Shown piece after piece: positions 24,725 to 33,391 of a stretch of DNA of 45,719 nucleotides. Positions within the stretch are counted from its first letter, which is position 1. Each line of letters opens with the position of its first letter. The notes under the pieces were generated by a model. That model was not told the DNA's origin. It made no database searches and saw only the letters and a program-made list of their open reading frames with translations. This stretch comes from RGIG1666 sp045595745 (GTDB lineage Bacteria > Bacillota > Clostridia > UBA1381 > UBA9506): positions 1 to 45,719 of the forward strand of contig JAZOBB010000121.1 of NCBI GenBank assembly GCA_045595745.1. The letters run 5' to 3'. Both the position numbers and the translations under genes were made by a program.

Positions 24725-27058
24725 TTATAAAAGTGCTTCTTTTAAAACCTCGTCCATTGTCGATACTAAAACTATATTAACATTGTCCTTTACAACCTGC
24801 TCTAAGTCATCTGTATCTTTTTTATTGTCAATAGGAATTAAAACCTTTTTAATTCCTGCCTTATATGCCGCAAGAGTTTTTTCTCTTAGTCCGCCAATAG
24901 GCAGAACTCTGCCACGCAGAGTAATTTCGCCCGTCATTGCAACCTCGTGATTAACTCTCTTTTTGCTGAGTGCCGATGCTAAAGCTGTTGCAATTGTTAT
25001 GCCGGCAGATGGTCCATCTTTTGGTGTTGCTCCCTCGGGAACATGAATGTGAATATCAGTATTTTTATAAAATTCATCATCGATTGAAAGCTTTTTAGTA
25101 TTAGCTCTTATATAGCTTATTGCCGCTTTTGCCGACTCTTGCATAACATCGCCGAGCTGACCTGTAAGCTCTAGCTTGCCACTGCCTTTCATAACATTAA
25201 CCTCGACAGACAAGGTATCGCCGCCAACCTGAGTCCATGCAAGACCTGTTACAACACCTATTTCGTTTTTCTTAGAAGAATTATCAGCAGTAAATATGCG
25301 TTTTCCCAAAAAGTCTTCAAGATTTTTTGCTGTAACTTTAATTTGTTCTTCACTTTCAGCCTCAGATATTTTAAGTGCAGCTTTTCGGCACAGCTTGCCC
25401 ATTTTTCTTTCTAACGAACGCACCCCGGCTTCTTTTGTGTATCCCTCGATAACCGCATGAATGGCACTGTCGCTAACCTTTAACTGTTTTGCCATCAAGC
25501 CGTGATTTTTAAGCTGTTTTGGCAGTAAATGTTTTTTGCAGATATTAAATTTTTCTTCTGACGTATAGCCCGAAAGCTCTACGATTTCCATTCTGTCTAA
25601 GAGCGGTCTCGGAACTGTATCTAAAGTATTTGCAGTTGCTATAAACAATACTTTCGAAAGGTCAAAATCAACCTCTAAATAATGGTCGCGGAATTTGCTG
25701 TTTTGCTCACCGTCTAAAACCTCGAGCATAGCTGAAGCGGGGTCACCGCGAAAATCATTGCTCATTTTGTCAATCTCGTCAAAAAGCATAAGCGGGTTGT
25801 TTGATTTTGCCTGTTTTAAGGCATTTATAATACGTCCCGGCATTGCACCGATATAGGTTTTTCTGTGTCCTCTTATTTCTGCCTCGTCACGCACACCGCC
25901 TAAGGATATACGCACATAGTTTTTGCCCATACTCTCTGCTATCGAATGAGCTATCGAGGTTTTACCAACTCCCGGAGGTCCTACTAAACACAAAATGGGA
26001 CCTGACAGAGAGCCAGTCAGCTTTTTAACTGCAAGATATTCTAATATTCGCTCTTTAATTTTTTCAAGACCGTAGTGGTCACGTTCTAAAATTTTTCTTG
26101 CCTCTGATAAATCAAGCTTATCCTCTGTAGAAATCCCCCAGGGCAAGTCGCAAATCCAGCTGACATAATTACGGATAACGTTAGCCTCAGGATTTCCATA
26201 CGGCATTTTTTGCATACGGTCAAGCTCGAGCTCACATTTTTCGACTACCTCTTTTGGCGCACCCGATTTTTCGAGTTTTTCTTTATATTCTTTTATTTCA
26301 AGACCTATTCCGTCTTTATCGCCAAGCTCCTCTTGAATAATTTTCATTTGCTCGCGCAAAAAATATTCTTTTTGATTTTGTTCAATATTCTCTTTAACCT
26401 TGCGGTTAATTTCATTATCAAGCTCTAAAATTTCTGTTTCGCGCACTAAAATTGCAATCAACTTTTCCATACGTTCGGCAACAGAAAATGTATTTAATAT
26501 ATCCTGCTTGTCTTTTAATTTAATTTGAAGATTTGATGCAACCGAATCAGTAAAGGCACTCGGCTCGTCAATCGCCTCTAAAGCCAGTACTGCCTCAGGT
26601 CCTATTTTGGTATTGTTTGCGCAATATGACTGAAATTCTGAAATAACACGTCGCTCTAACGCTTCGCGTTTAGCATCACTTATAAGACTGTCATCTAAGC
26701 ATTCATACTCGCTTACTGCCGCCTTAAAATAAGGCTCGCTTTTTATTAAAAGGTCTAATTTTGCACGTTCTAAGCCCTCAACTAACACCCTAACCATTCC
26801 GCTGGGCAATTTAACAACCTGTTTTATAAGGCAGATTGTGCCTACCTTTTCTACATCCTCAAACGTAGGATTTTCAACAGTTATATCCTTTTGCATAGTT
26901 AAAAATGCACGACGATCACCTGCCATTGCCTCATCGAGTGCCGCAATGGATTTTTCTCTGACCATATCAAAATGCACTAAGGCACCCGGAAAAACAATCA
27001 ATCCTCTGATTGCAATCATAGGTAAATCGCAGGTGCGTTTCATAATTAATTCACTCAT
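24725..27058 (-). CDS. lon: ATP-dependent protease La (Lon, type A)
   Basis: Cytosolic quality-control AAA+ protease, 777 residues. Order: N-terminal LON substrate domain (LPMIAIRGLIVFPGALVHFD), coiled helices, AAA+ with Walker A CLVGPPGVGKTS and Walker B LMLFDEIDKM, then the C-terminal Ser-Lys protease domain with catalytic Ser in PKDGPSAGITIATAL and Lys in GLREKTLAAYKAG. GGAGAAAG precedes the ATG. engB follows after 16 bases. I see no CIRCE element and no clear sigma-A promoter in the AT-rich stretch upstream. Confidence 0.98.
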   Translation of the reverse strand: MSELIMKRTCDLPMIAIRGLIVFPGALVHFDMVREKSIAALDEAMAGDRRAFLTMQKDITVENPTFEDVEKVGTICLIKQVVKLPSGMVRVLVEGLERAKLDLLIKSEPYFKAAVSEYECLDDSLISDAKREALERRVISEFQSYCANNTKIGPEAVLALEAIDEPSAFTDSVASNLQIKLKDKQDILNTFSVAERMEKLIAILVRETEILELDNEINRKVKENIEQNQKEYFLREQMKIIQEELGDKDGIGLEIKEYKEKLEKSGAPKEVVEKCELELDRMQKMPYGNPEANVIRNYVSWICDLPWGISTEDKLDLSEARKILERDHYGLEKIKERILEYLAVKKLTGSLSGPILCLVGPPGVGKTSIAHSIAESMGKNYVRISLGGVRDEAEIRGHRKTYIGAMPGRIINALKQAKSNNPLMLFDEIDKMSNDFRGDPASAMLEVLDGEQNSKFRDHYLEVDFDLSKVLFIATANTLDTVPRPLLDRMEIVELSGYTSEEKFNICKKHLLPKQLKNHGLMAKQLKVSDSAIHAVIEGYTKEAGVRSLERKMGKLCRKAALKISEAESEEQIKVTAKNLEDFLGKRIFTADNSSKKNEIGVVTGLAWTQVGGDTLSVEVNVMKGSGKLELTGQLGDVMQESAKAAISYIRANTKKLSIDDEFYKNTDIHIHVPEGATPKDGPSAGITIATALASALSKKRVNHEVAMTGEITLRGRVLPIGGLREKTLAAYKAGIKKVLIPIDNKKDTDDLEQVVKDNVNIVLVSTMDEVLKEALL

Positions 27059-27129
27059 ATACTTTCTCCTTTTTGGTGAATCTATTAAATAAATTTATTC
27101 GATAAATTATTTAATAATTTTATAAAATG

Positions 27130-27150
27130 CCCTGCCAGTTACCGACAGGA
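27130..27150 (-). terminator. Probable terminator after the Nif3-like gene
   Basis: On the minus strand TCCTGTCG, a GTAAC loop and TGGCAGGG form a stem of 8 pairs, several of them G-T, then CATTTTATAAAA. Lies 10 bases after the stop of the Nif3-like gene. Confidence 0.6.
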
Positions 27151-27160
27151 CAACTTATAT

Positions 27161-27943
27161 TTATTTTATTTTCCACGGATTTTCATTTTTATAAACTAAA
27201 AATTCGCAATCTTCTTTAAATTTTTTATTGAGTAGCTCAGATAAATATTCGCAAAATATGATTTCTGCTTCATAATGCGGAACTTCAATAAGAAAGCGAC
27301 CGTTTTCATATGCATAACGTGCGTGATGATATTTTAAATCGCCCGAAATATATACATCTGCACCCATAGAATATGCACCAAATATAAGGTCTGCTCCGCC
27401 GCCGTTGCAGGCTGCAATGGTTTTTACAGGCATATTTTCATCGCCCACATATCTTATAGAGTTAATCAAAAGACCTTTTTTTATTCTGTCTATAAGCTCA
27501 CCGAAGGTAATTTCTTTGCTAAGTTCAGCTATTCTGCCAATACCGTCAGGAAACTCTCCCTCTATGCTGTCATATGCTTCTACATCGCAGGCGGTTTTAA
27601 AAAAATAATCACCAAGTCCGCCCGATACCGAATCAAAGTTTGTATGCATGGCATAAAGACTTATATCGTTTTTAATAAGATTATATATTGTTCTGCCAAG
27701 ACAGTCGCTTTTTGTTATTGATTTAGCAGGCTTAAACAAAAGCGGATGATGTGAGATAACGAGCTGTGCACCATTTTTTGCCGCAAAATCTGCAACCTTT
27801 TCGTCGGTATCTAGCGATATAACAACCTTAGATACCAAAGCCTCTTTATCGCCCACCATAAGACCTACGTTGTCATAATCTTCTGCCAGGTGTTTAGGCG
27901 CAAGCTCTTCTAAATACGCTATAATTTCATTTAGTGCTATCAT
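27161..27943 (-). CDS. Nif3-like dinuclear metal centre hexameric protein (YqfO family)
   Basis: A 260-residue member of the NIF3/DUF34 family, which binds two metal ions in a toroidal hexamer; annotated elsewhere as GTP cyclohydrolase 1 type 2 but with debated function. Metal ligands visible: VISHHPLLFKP (His-His), MHTNFDSVSGG (His, Asp) and, near the C-terminus, VPHYEAEIIF (His, Glu). It lacks the central insertion of the long YqfO form. The ATG overlaps the trmK stop by 4 bases. yqfN(trmK)-yqfO is also the Bacillus order. Confidence 0.93.
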   Translation of the reverse strand: MIALNEIIAYLEELAPKHLAEDYDNVGLMVGDKEALVSKVVISLDTDEKVADFAAKNGAQLVISHHPLLFKPAKSITKSDCLGRTIYNLIKNDISLYAMHTNFDSVSGGLGDYFFKTACDVEAYDSIEGEFPDGIGRIAELSKEITFGELIDRIKKGLLINSIRYVGDENMPVKTIAACNGGGADLIFGAYSMGADVYISGDLKYHHARYAYENGRFLIEVPHYEAEIIFCEYLSELLNKKFKEDCEFLVYKNENPWKIK

Positions 27944-28647
27944 TTACTGCACTCCTTTTGCACATCATAAAGCTCATCTAAAAGCATTTCGACATATTTA
28001 AGCTTTTCTTTTGTTTCTTCCCTGTTTGATGCTTTAAGCCCTGCAAGCATCTTTTCAAACTCGCCAATACGAAGTTTTATAAGCTCCTCTGTAAGCTTAA
28101 TTTTATTTTTTACAAGATACGGACTTATGTAATAATCAACCTCTCGCTCAATCTGCATTTTGCCGAGCTCTGCGCAAATTATCTGATAAATTTTGTTATC
28201 TTCTTTAGCAAGAGTTTCTTTAGTTATTATAAATCCGTTCTTTACAAGATATTTTCTAAGCTCTTCTGTCGCAGTCATTGGCTGCAGAACGAATTTTGTA
28301 TTTTTCCACAAATCCTGCCTTGCATCTAATATCTCGCTTATTAATATGCCGCCCATACCTGCAATAACAATTTCGTCTGCCTCGCCTAGCTCAAGTTTTT
28401 TAAGACCGTCTGAAAGGCGTGTGACTATTTTATCATCCATTTTAAATTTTAAAATGTTATCTTCAGCACGGCTGATGGGGCCTTCGTTAATATCCATTGC
28501 ATAGGCTTTTTTTATTATTCCTTTTTGCATAAGATAAATAGGAATATATGCATGATCTGTTCCAATATCAGCTATTGTGCTGCCTTCACTTACGCAATCA
28601 GCGATTGCCAAAAGCCTGGGAGTCATATTTTTTTCTGCATTCATCAT
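27940..28647 (-). CDS. trmK: tRNA (adenine(22)-N(1))-methyltransferase
   Basis: SAM-dependent enzyme for m1A22 in tRNA. The 235 residues show RLLAIADCVSEGSTIADIGTDHAYIPIYLM (motif I), AYAMDINEGPISRAEDNI, and ADEIVIAGMGGILISEIL, the TrmK signature. It shares ATGA with the AMP-ligase stop upstream and again with the Nif3-like start downstream. Its direct coupling to an acyl-CoA ligase gene is unusual; in Bacillus the partner upstream is sigA. Confidence 0.93.
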   Translation of the reverse strand: MMNAEKNMTPRLLAIADCVSEGSTIADIGTDHAYIPIYLMQKGIIKKAYAMDINEGPISRAEDNILKFKMDDKIVTRLSDGLKKLELGEADEIVIAGMGGILISEILDARQDLWKNTKFVLQPMTATEELRKYLVKNGFIITKETLAKEDNKIYQIICAELGKMQIEREVDYYISPYLVKNKIKLTEELIKLRIGEFEKMLAGLKASNREETKEKLKYVEMLLDELYDVQKECSK

Positions 28648-30311
28648 TTACTCTCGTGATTCTTTTTTCTTATTTCTGCACGTTTAATTTTGCCGCCCAA
28701 AGTTTTCGGAAGCTCATCAACGAACTCGATAATTCTGGGGTATTTATAAGGTGCAGTAACACGTTTTACATGGTCCTGAAGTTCTTTTTTAAGTTCCTCG
28801 CTCGGCTCATAACCTCTTGCCAAAACGATTGTAGCCTTTACAACCTGACCGCGAATTGGGTCGGGAGCTGCGGTTATTGCACACTCAACAACCGAAGGAT
28901 GCTCTATAAGTGCACTTTCAACCTCAAACGGTCCTACGCGGTATCCTGAGCATTTAATAACATCATCGCTACGACCTACAAACCAGTAGTATCCGTCGCT
29001 GTCTCGCCAAGCTACATCGCCTGTATCATAATACTTTCCACCCAGATTATCTTTTGTCATTTCTTCGTCAAGATAATATCCGGTAAAAAGACCTGTTGGC
29101 AGACCTTTGTCAATATCCATAACAACTATGCGACCTTCTTCACCGTCCTCACAGCAGTTGCCATCATCATCAACAATCTGAATGTTATAAAGCGGTGATG
29201 GTTTACCCATAGAACCGGGTTTTGGCTCGTACCACTCAAAATTAGCAAGCATTACTGTTGATTCTGTCTGACCGAAGCCCTCACGAATGTTATGACCGGT
29301 AAGACGCTTCCACTGATTATAAACCTCGGGGTTTAACGGCTCCCCTGCCAAGCACCATTCCTGAACGCATGAAAGGTCGTATTTTGATACATCCTCTTGC
29401 AGCATAAAACGATACATAGTAGTCGGTGCACAAAAAGTTGTTACTTTATATTTAGTGATTTTATCAAGTAAATTTACAGGAATAAACTTGTCCATATCAT
29501 AAGCAAAGATAGTTGCACCGCAAATCCACTGACCGTAAATTTTACCCCAACCGAATTTTGCCCATCCTGAGTCAGATACACTCATATGAAGCTTGTTGTT
29601 CTGAACTCTTTGCCAGTATTTAGCTGTTACAACGTGACCTAAAGGATAAGAAAAGTTATGACGCACCATTTTAGGCATACCGGTTGTTCCTGATGTGAAA
29701 TAAACCAGCATAATATCGTCAGTCTTTGTTGCCTTTTCGCCCTGTGGTCTTTCGTATACATCAGAAAATTTCATTATTTCTTCTTCAAAGTAGAGCCAAC
29801 CCTCACGCTTTTCGGCAACCATTATTTTGTGCTTGATTGATGGTGCATCGGCTAAAGACTGTTCAACCTGAGAAATTACAAAATCATCATTTACGCATAC
29901 AACCGCATTGATTTTTGCAGCATTTGCACGATAGACAATATCTTTTTTGGTAAGCTGAAGCGTACCGGGAATTAAAATTGCACCGATTTTATGAAGTGCT
30001 GCTGCACAAATCCAGTATTCCCATCTTCTGCGCAAAATAAGCATAACTACTGAGCCTTTATGTATGCCTAAGCTTTCAAAAAAGTTTGCGGCACGAGCTG
30101 AAAGCTTGCTTATATCAGTAAAAGTAAATCTTTTTTCTTCATCGTGGTCATTGCACCATACCAAAGCCGGCTTTTCAGGTTCTTCTTTTGCCCATCCGTC
30201 AACAATATCGAATCCAAAGTTAAAATCATCGGGTACGTTTACCTTATAATTTTCTTTAAAATCTTTGTATGAGTCAAAATCTATTCGCGGTAAATATTTA
30301 TCTAATAACAT
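28644..30311 (-). CDS. AMP-dependent acyl-CoA synthetase/ligase
   Basis: Adenylate-forming enzyme activating a carboxylic acid to its CoA thioester. The 555 residues contain the P-loop-like YFTSGTTGMPKMVRHN, the GFGQTEST motif, YYDTGDVAWRDSDGYYWFVGRSDDVIKCSGYRVGPFEVES (hinge and A8) and the catalytic Lys in PKTLGGKIKRAEIR. The type resembles medium-chain or aromatic acyl-CoA synthetases rather than acetyl-CoA synthetase; the substrate cannot be fixed. Start ATG 30311 is chosen since AGGA lies nine bases before it, whereas ATG 30320 abuts it. The XRE-cupin regulator gene directly upstream probably controls it. Confidence 0.88.
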   Translation of the reverse strand: MLLDKYLPRIDFDSYKDFKENYKVNVPDDFNFGFDIVDGWAKEEPEKPALVWCNDHDEEKRFTFTDISKLSARAANFFESLGIHKGSVVMLILRRRWEYWICAAALHKIGAILIPGTLQLTKKDIVYRANAAKINAVVCVNDDFVISQVEQSLADAPSIKHKIMVAEKREGWLYFEEEIMKFSDVYERPQGEKATKTDDIMLVYFTSGTTGMPKMVRHNFSYPLGHVVTAKYWQRVQNNKLHMSVSDSGWAKFGWGKIYGQWICGATIFAYDMDKFIPVNLLDKITKYKVTTFCAPTTMYRFMLQEDVSKYDLSCVQEWCLAGEPLNPEVYNQWKRLTGHNIREGFGQTESTVMLANFEWYEPKPGSMGKPSPLYNIQIVDDDGNCCEDGEEGRIVVMDIDKGLPTGLFTGYYLDEEMTKDNLGGKYYDTGDVAWRDSDGYYWFVGRSDDVIKCSGYRVGPFEVESALIEHPSVVECAITAAPDPIRGQVVKATIVLARGYEPSEELKKELQDHVKRVTAPYKYPRIIEFVDELPKTLGGKIKRAEIRKKNHESK

Positions 30312-30338
30312 AATGTTCATTCCTGCCTTAATTTAAAT

Positions 30339-30890
30339 TTATTCAGCGATTACTGTAAGGAACTTCGCTTTTTTATCGCCCACGCATCTTTGTCCGTGAG
30401 GATGTGTGGGATTAAAGTAAATTGAGTCACCTTCATTTAAAATATGTTCACCATCGTCAAAAATGACACACACCGTTCCCTCTAAAACATAGTTAAACTC
30501 CTGCCCCGGATGTGTTACTAAATCAGGTGTCGCTTCTGACGGGTCTAAAGTAACCAAAAGAGGCTGCATAATTTTTCTGTTAAAACGGAATGCCAAATCC
30601 TCAAATCTGTATCCCGGGTATCTGTCGATACTTTTTCCTGCATCTTTTTTTACAATGTGATAAGTATCAAGTTTAGCTCTTACGCCGGTAATTATTTCTG
30701 TAAAATCAACGCCGAATTTATTTGCTATTTCATAAATAACACTTATCGGTACATTTTCTCCGCTTTCTTCGTAATCGATATAAGTTTTAATATCAATGCC
30801 CATTTCCTGAGCAAGCTGTTCCTGGGTATAACCGCATGCTTCACGCAAACCTTTTATTCTTTCTGCAATTTCATTTATTTCCTTTGTCAT
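30339..30890 (-). CDS. XRE-type HTH regulator with C-terminal cupin domain
   Basis: A 183-residue regulator. Residues about 8-62 form a lambda-type helix-turn-helix (RIKGLREACGYTQEQLAQEMGIDIKTYIDYEESGENVPISVIYEIANKFGVDFTEII); about 110-183 form a cupin (HPGQEFNYVLEGTVCVIFDDGEHILNEGDSIYFNPTHPHGQRCVG). Such proteins sense a small ligand in the cupin. The start at 30890 has AAAGGA nine bases upstream; the frame extends to 30986 but the first ATG near that site abuts it. It stands 27 bases before the acyl-CoA ligase, so it probably controls that gene; ligand unknown. Confidence 0.88.
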   Translation of the reverse strand: MTKEINEIAERIKGLREACGYTQEQLAQEMGIDIKTYIDYEESGENVPISVIYEIANKFGVDFTEIITGVRAKLDTYHIVKKDAGKSIDRYPGYRFEDLAFRFNRKIMQPLLVTLDPSEATPDLVTHPGQEFNYVLEGTVCVIFDDGEHILNEGDSIYFNPTHPHGQRCVGDKKAKFLTVIAE

Positions 30891-31063
30891 AGCAGTCATT
30901 CCTTTCTTAAAACGACTTTTAGCCGAAAATATATCTAAATTTTCTGTTAAAATCATTATATAAAAATTCTCAATATATAAATACATTATATTTTATTTTA
31001 TCACAAAACTGAGAATTTGTCTATTGCTTTTCTTAAATTTATTACGAAAAACAACAAAAAAAC

Positions 31064-31083
31064 GGGATGCCAACCGGCATCCC
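31064..31083 (-). terminator. Intrinsic terminator of ptsH
   Basis: GGGATGCC, loop GGTT and GGCATCCC form a perfect 8-bp stem on the minus strand followed by GTTTTTTT. Lies 18 bases after the ptsH stop. Confidence 0.92.
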
Positions 31084-31101
31084 ATGTAATTGTTTAAACA
31101 A

Positions 31102-31365
31102 CTATTCGCTGAAATTTGACTCAACCAAATTTTCGAGCGCATCAATTGCATCTTTTTCATCCAAGCCGTCTGCAATAACCGTAATTTCGGTACCCTTGGT
31201 GATTCCTAACGAAAGTACGCCAAGAAGGCTTTTTGCGTTTACTCTGCGTTCATCCTTCTCAACCCAAATGCTCGCTTTAAATTCATTAGATTTTTGTATA
31301 AAAAACGTAGCAGGTCTAGCATGAAGCCCGACTTGATTCTGAACTACAATAGCTTTTGATACCAT
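31102..31365 (-). CDS. ptsH: Phosphocarrier protein HPr
   Basis: Small PTS phosphocarrier, 87 residues. His15 lies in QVGLHARPATFF and the regulatory Ser46 in NAKSLLGVLSL, so it is a true HPr able both to carry phosphate from enzyme I and to be phosphorylated by HPr kinase, rather than Crh, which lacks His15. It is a single-gene unit with its own promoter (31424-31452) and terminator (31064-31083); ptsI is not adjacent. GGAG precedes the ATG. Confidence 0.95.
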   Translation of the reverse strand: MVSKAIVVQNQVGLHARPATFFIQKSNEFKASIWVEKDERRVNAKSLLGVLSLGITKGTEITVIADGLDEKDAIDALENLVESNFSE

Positions 31366-31423
31366 TAATACCGCTCCTTCTTAATTATCCAAATAACCTT
31401 TTAAGCAATTATCCATATATTAT

Positions 31424-31452
31424 AGAATACTAAATTTTTGCCGTTCTGTCAA
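31424..31452 (-). promoter_or_regulatory. Promoter of ptsH
   Basis: Minus-strand TTGACA (31447-31452), 17-base spacer, TATTCT (31424-31429). It gives a leader of about 50 bases before the ptsH start. Confidence 0.7.
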
Positions 31453-31507
31453 TATAAAAATTAAATAATTGTAAATTTTTCATACAAAATTTCTTGTTTT
31501 TGGATAA

Positions 31508-32899
31508 TTAAAACTCAAATTTTCCATCAAAATAATCGAAAATTTCGTCGATTTTTATTGTAACCTGCTCCATTGTGTCGCGGTCACGAACTGTAACTGT
31601 GCCCTTTTCAACACTGTCAAAATCGTATGTCAAGCAATAAGGAGTTCCGATTTCATCCTGACGGCGATAACGTTTTCCTATGCTACCTGCGTCATCAAAT
31701 TCGCAGTTATATTTTTTAGAAAGCTTTTCAAATACCTCTAAAGCACCGTCGCTTAATTTCTTAGAAAGCGGCAGCACTGCAATTTTAACAGGCGCGAGTG
31801 CCGGATGGAATCTTAATACAACGCGGCTGTCAGCCTCTCCTACCTGCTCTTCATCGTATGCATCAACTAAAAATGCCAAGGTAACACGGTCTGCACCCAA
31901 TGACGGTTCGATACAATACGGAATATATTTTTCGTTTGTAACAGGGTCCATATACTCAAAGTTTTCGCCCGAATGAGAAGCATGCTGCTTTAAGTCAAAA
32001 TCGGTACGGTCTGCAATACCCCAAAGCTCGCCCCAGCCGAACGGGAATAAAAATTCAACGTCGGTTGTAGCATTTGAATAGTGCGACAGCTCTTCTTTTG
32101 AATGGTCACGGAATTTAAGATTTTCTTCTTTAAGTCCCAAAGCTAAGAGCCATTCTTTACAAAATGCTTTCCAGTACTCAAACCATTTAAGGTCTTCACC
32201 CGGTGCACAGAAGAACTCAAGCTCCATCTGTTCAAATTCGCGGGTACGGAAAGTAAAGTTACCCGGTGTTATTTCGTTACGGAAGGACTTACCAATCTGT
32301 CCGATACCGAACGGTACCTTTTTACGTGTTGTGCGCTGAACATTTTTAAAGTTAACAAAAATACCCTGCGCTGTTTCAGGACGCATAAAAAGCTCAGAAG
32401 AGCTATCTTCTGTTACGCCCTGGAAGGTTTTAAACATAAGATTAAACTTTCTTATATCGGTAAAGTTAGCTTTGCCACATTTAGGGCAAACTACACCGTT
32501 TTCTTTAATAAACTCTATCATTTTTTCGTCGCTCCAGCCGTCTACTACGACTGTTTCGCCCTTGTCGTGCATATAATCTTCTATAAGCTTGTCTGCACGG
32601 TGACGAGCCTTACATTCTTTACAGTCCATAAGCGGGTCAGAAAAACCGCCAACGTGACCGGATGCAACCCAAGTCTGCGGATTCATTAAAATTGCAGCAT
32701 CAAGACCTACGTTATAAGGACTTTCCTGCACAAACCTTTTCCACCACGCACGTTTTACGTTATTTTTAAGTTCTACGCCCAAAGGACCATAGTCCCATGT
32801 GTTTGCAAGACCGCCGTATATTTCAGAACCTGAATATACAAAGCCGCGACCTTTACACAAAGACACTATTTTTTCCATTGTTTTATCTGTATTGTTCAT
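31508..32899 (-). CDS. glyQS: Glycyl-tRNA synthetase (single-chain, alpha2 type)
   Basis: Class II aminoacyl-tRNA synthetase, 463 residues. Seen: FVYSGSEIYGGLANTWDYGPLGVELKNNVKRAWW near the N-terminus, a CKECKARH...CPKCGKANF zinc-like region near 90-150, RPETAQGIFVNFKNV (motif 2 region), and GADRVTLAFL (motif 3), with the anticodon-binding domain after about 360. GGGGTG precedes the ATG. It has a strong promoter overlapped by a palindrome. No T-box leader is seen in the short 5' region, so it is not under tRNA-Gly riboswitch control of the usual kind. Confidence 0.97.
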   Translation of the reverse strand: MNNTDKTMEKIVSLCKGRGFVYSGSEIYGGLANTWDYGPLGVELKNNVKRAWWKRFVQESPYNVGLDAAILMNPQTWVASGHVGGFSDPLMDCKECKARHRADKLIEDYMHDKGETVVVDGWSDEKMIEFIKENGVVCPKCGKANFTDIRKFNLMFKTFQGVTEDSSSELFMRPETAQGIFVNFKNVQRTTRKKVPFGIGQIGKSFRNEITPGNFTFRTREFEQMELEFFCAPGEDLKWFEYWKAFCKEWLLALGLKEENLKFRDHSKEELSHYSNATTDVEFLFPFGWGELWGIADRTDFDLKQHASHSGENFEYMDPVTNEKYIPYCIEPSLGADRVTLAFLVDAYDEEQVGEADSRVVLRFHPALAPVKIAVLPLSKKLSDGALEVFEKLSKKYNCEFDDAGSIGKRYRRQDEIGTPYCLTYDFDSVEKGTVTVRDRDTMEQVTIKIDEIFDYFDGKFEF

Positions 32900-32929
32900 A
32901 TGTACACCCCTAATTAATAATCTTATTAT

Positions 32930-32959
32930 AATATATATTTATTCTTGACATTTGTCAAG
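32930..32959 (-). promoter_or_regulatory. Promoter of glyQS with overlapping palindrome
   Basis: Minus-strand TTGACA (32953-32958), 17-base spacer, TATATT (32930-32935). The bases 32944-32959 form a perfect palindrome CTTGACA-TT-TGTCAAG covering the -35 box and part of the spacer, so a dimeric regulator could bind there. Confidence 0.65.
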
Positions 32960-33005
32960 TATTTTGCTCTAAATTTAATGCAAACAGCTATTTTTACATA
33001 CGAAA

Positions 33006-33027
33006 ACAGACGGGATACCCCGTCTGT
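33006..33027 (-). terminator. Intrinsic terminator of ireB
   Basis: ACAGACGGG with its complement CCCGTCTGT form a 9-bp stem, followed on the minus strand by TTT. 18 bases after the ireB stop. Confidence 0.8.
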
Positions 33028-33044
33028 ATTAGTTTTTAGCGGAA

Positions 33045-33293
33045 TCATTTTTCAACATAGTTTTTAACTAAAACCTCTAAAAGTTCATCGCGCTCAACCT
33101 TGCGGATTAAAGAACGTGCATTATTATGACTGGTAATATAGGTCGGGTCACCTGATAATATATATCCAACCATCTGACTTACCGGATTGTAGCCCTTTTC
33201 TTCAAGAGCGGCATAAACCGAGGTTATTATAGTTTTAATATAATCGTCTCTGTTGATTCCGAACTGAAATTTTTGTGTCTCGTTGTTTTCCAT
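33045..33293 (-). CDS. ireB: IreB family regulatory phosphoprotein (UPF0297/YrzL)
   Basis: An 82-residue protein (FGINRDDYIKTIITSVYAALEEKGYNPVSQMVGYILSGDPTYITSHNNARSLIRKVERDELLEVLVKNYV) with the complete family signature. In Enterococcus, IreB is phosphorylated by the Ser/Thr kinase IreK at N-terminal threonines and modulates cephalosporin resistance. The N-terminus here has a Thr at residue 5. Usually it lies in an alaS-ireB-ruvX cluster; here it is alone with its own promoter and terminator. Confidence 0.94.
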   Translation of the reverse strand: MENNETQKFQFGINRDDYIKTIITSVYAALEEKGYNPVSQMVGYILSGDPTYITSHNNARSLIRKVERDELLEVLVKNYVEK

Positions 33294-33330
33294 AATAACT
33301 TCGCCGCCTTTCTGATATCTTACGTTTATT

Positions 33331-33359
33331 ATTATACAATATTTTGCTCATATATGCAA
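33331..33359 (-). promoter_or_regulatory. Promoter of ireB
   Basis: Minus-strand TTGCAT (33354-33359), 17-base spacer, TATAAT (33331-33336). Confidence 0.7.
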
Positions 33360-33391
33360 GCATCAAAATATTAAAAAAACATTACAACACT

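Noticed and set aside
27059..27130. CIRCE or other heat-shock operator upstream of lon
   Set aside because: Short AT-rich inverted repeats are present, but none matches the CIRCE half-site TTAGCACTC.
32900..33005. T-box leader for glyQS
   Set aside because: The 5' region is only about 30 bases from the promoter; no specifier loop, T-box sequence or terminator is present.
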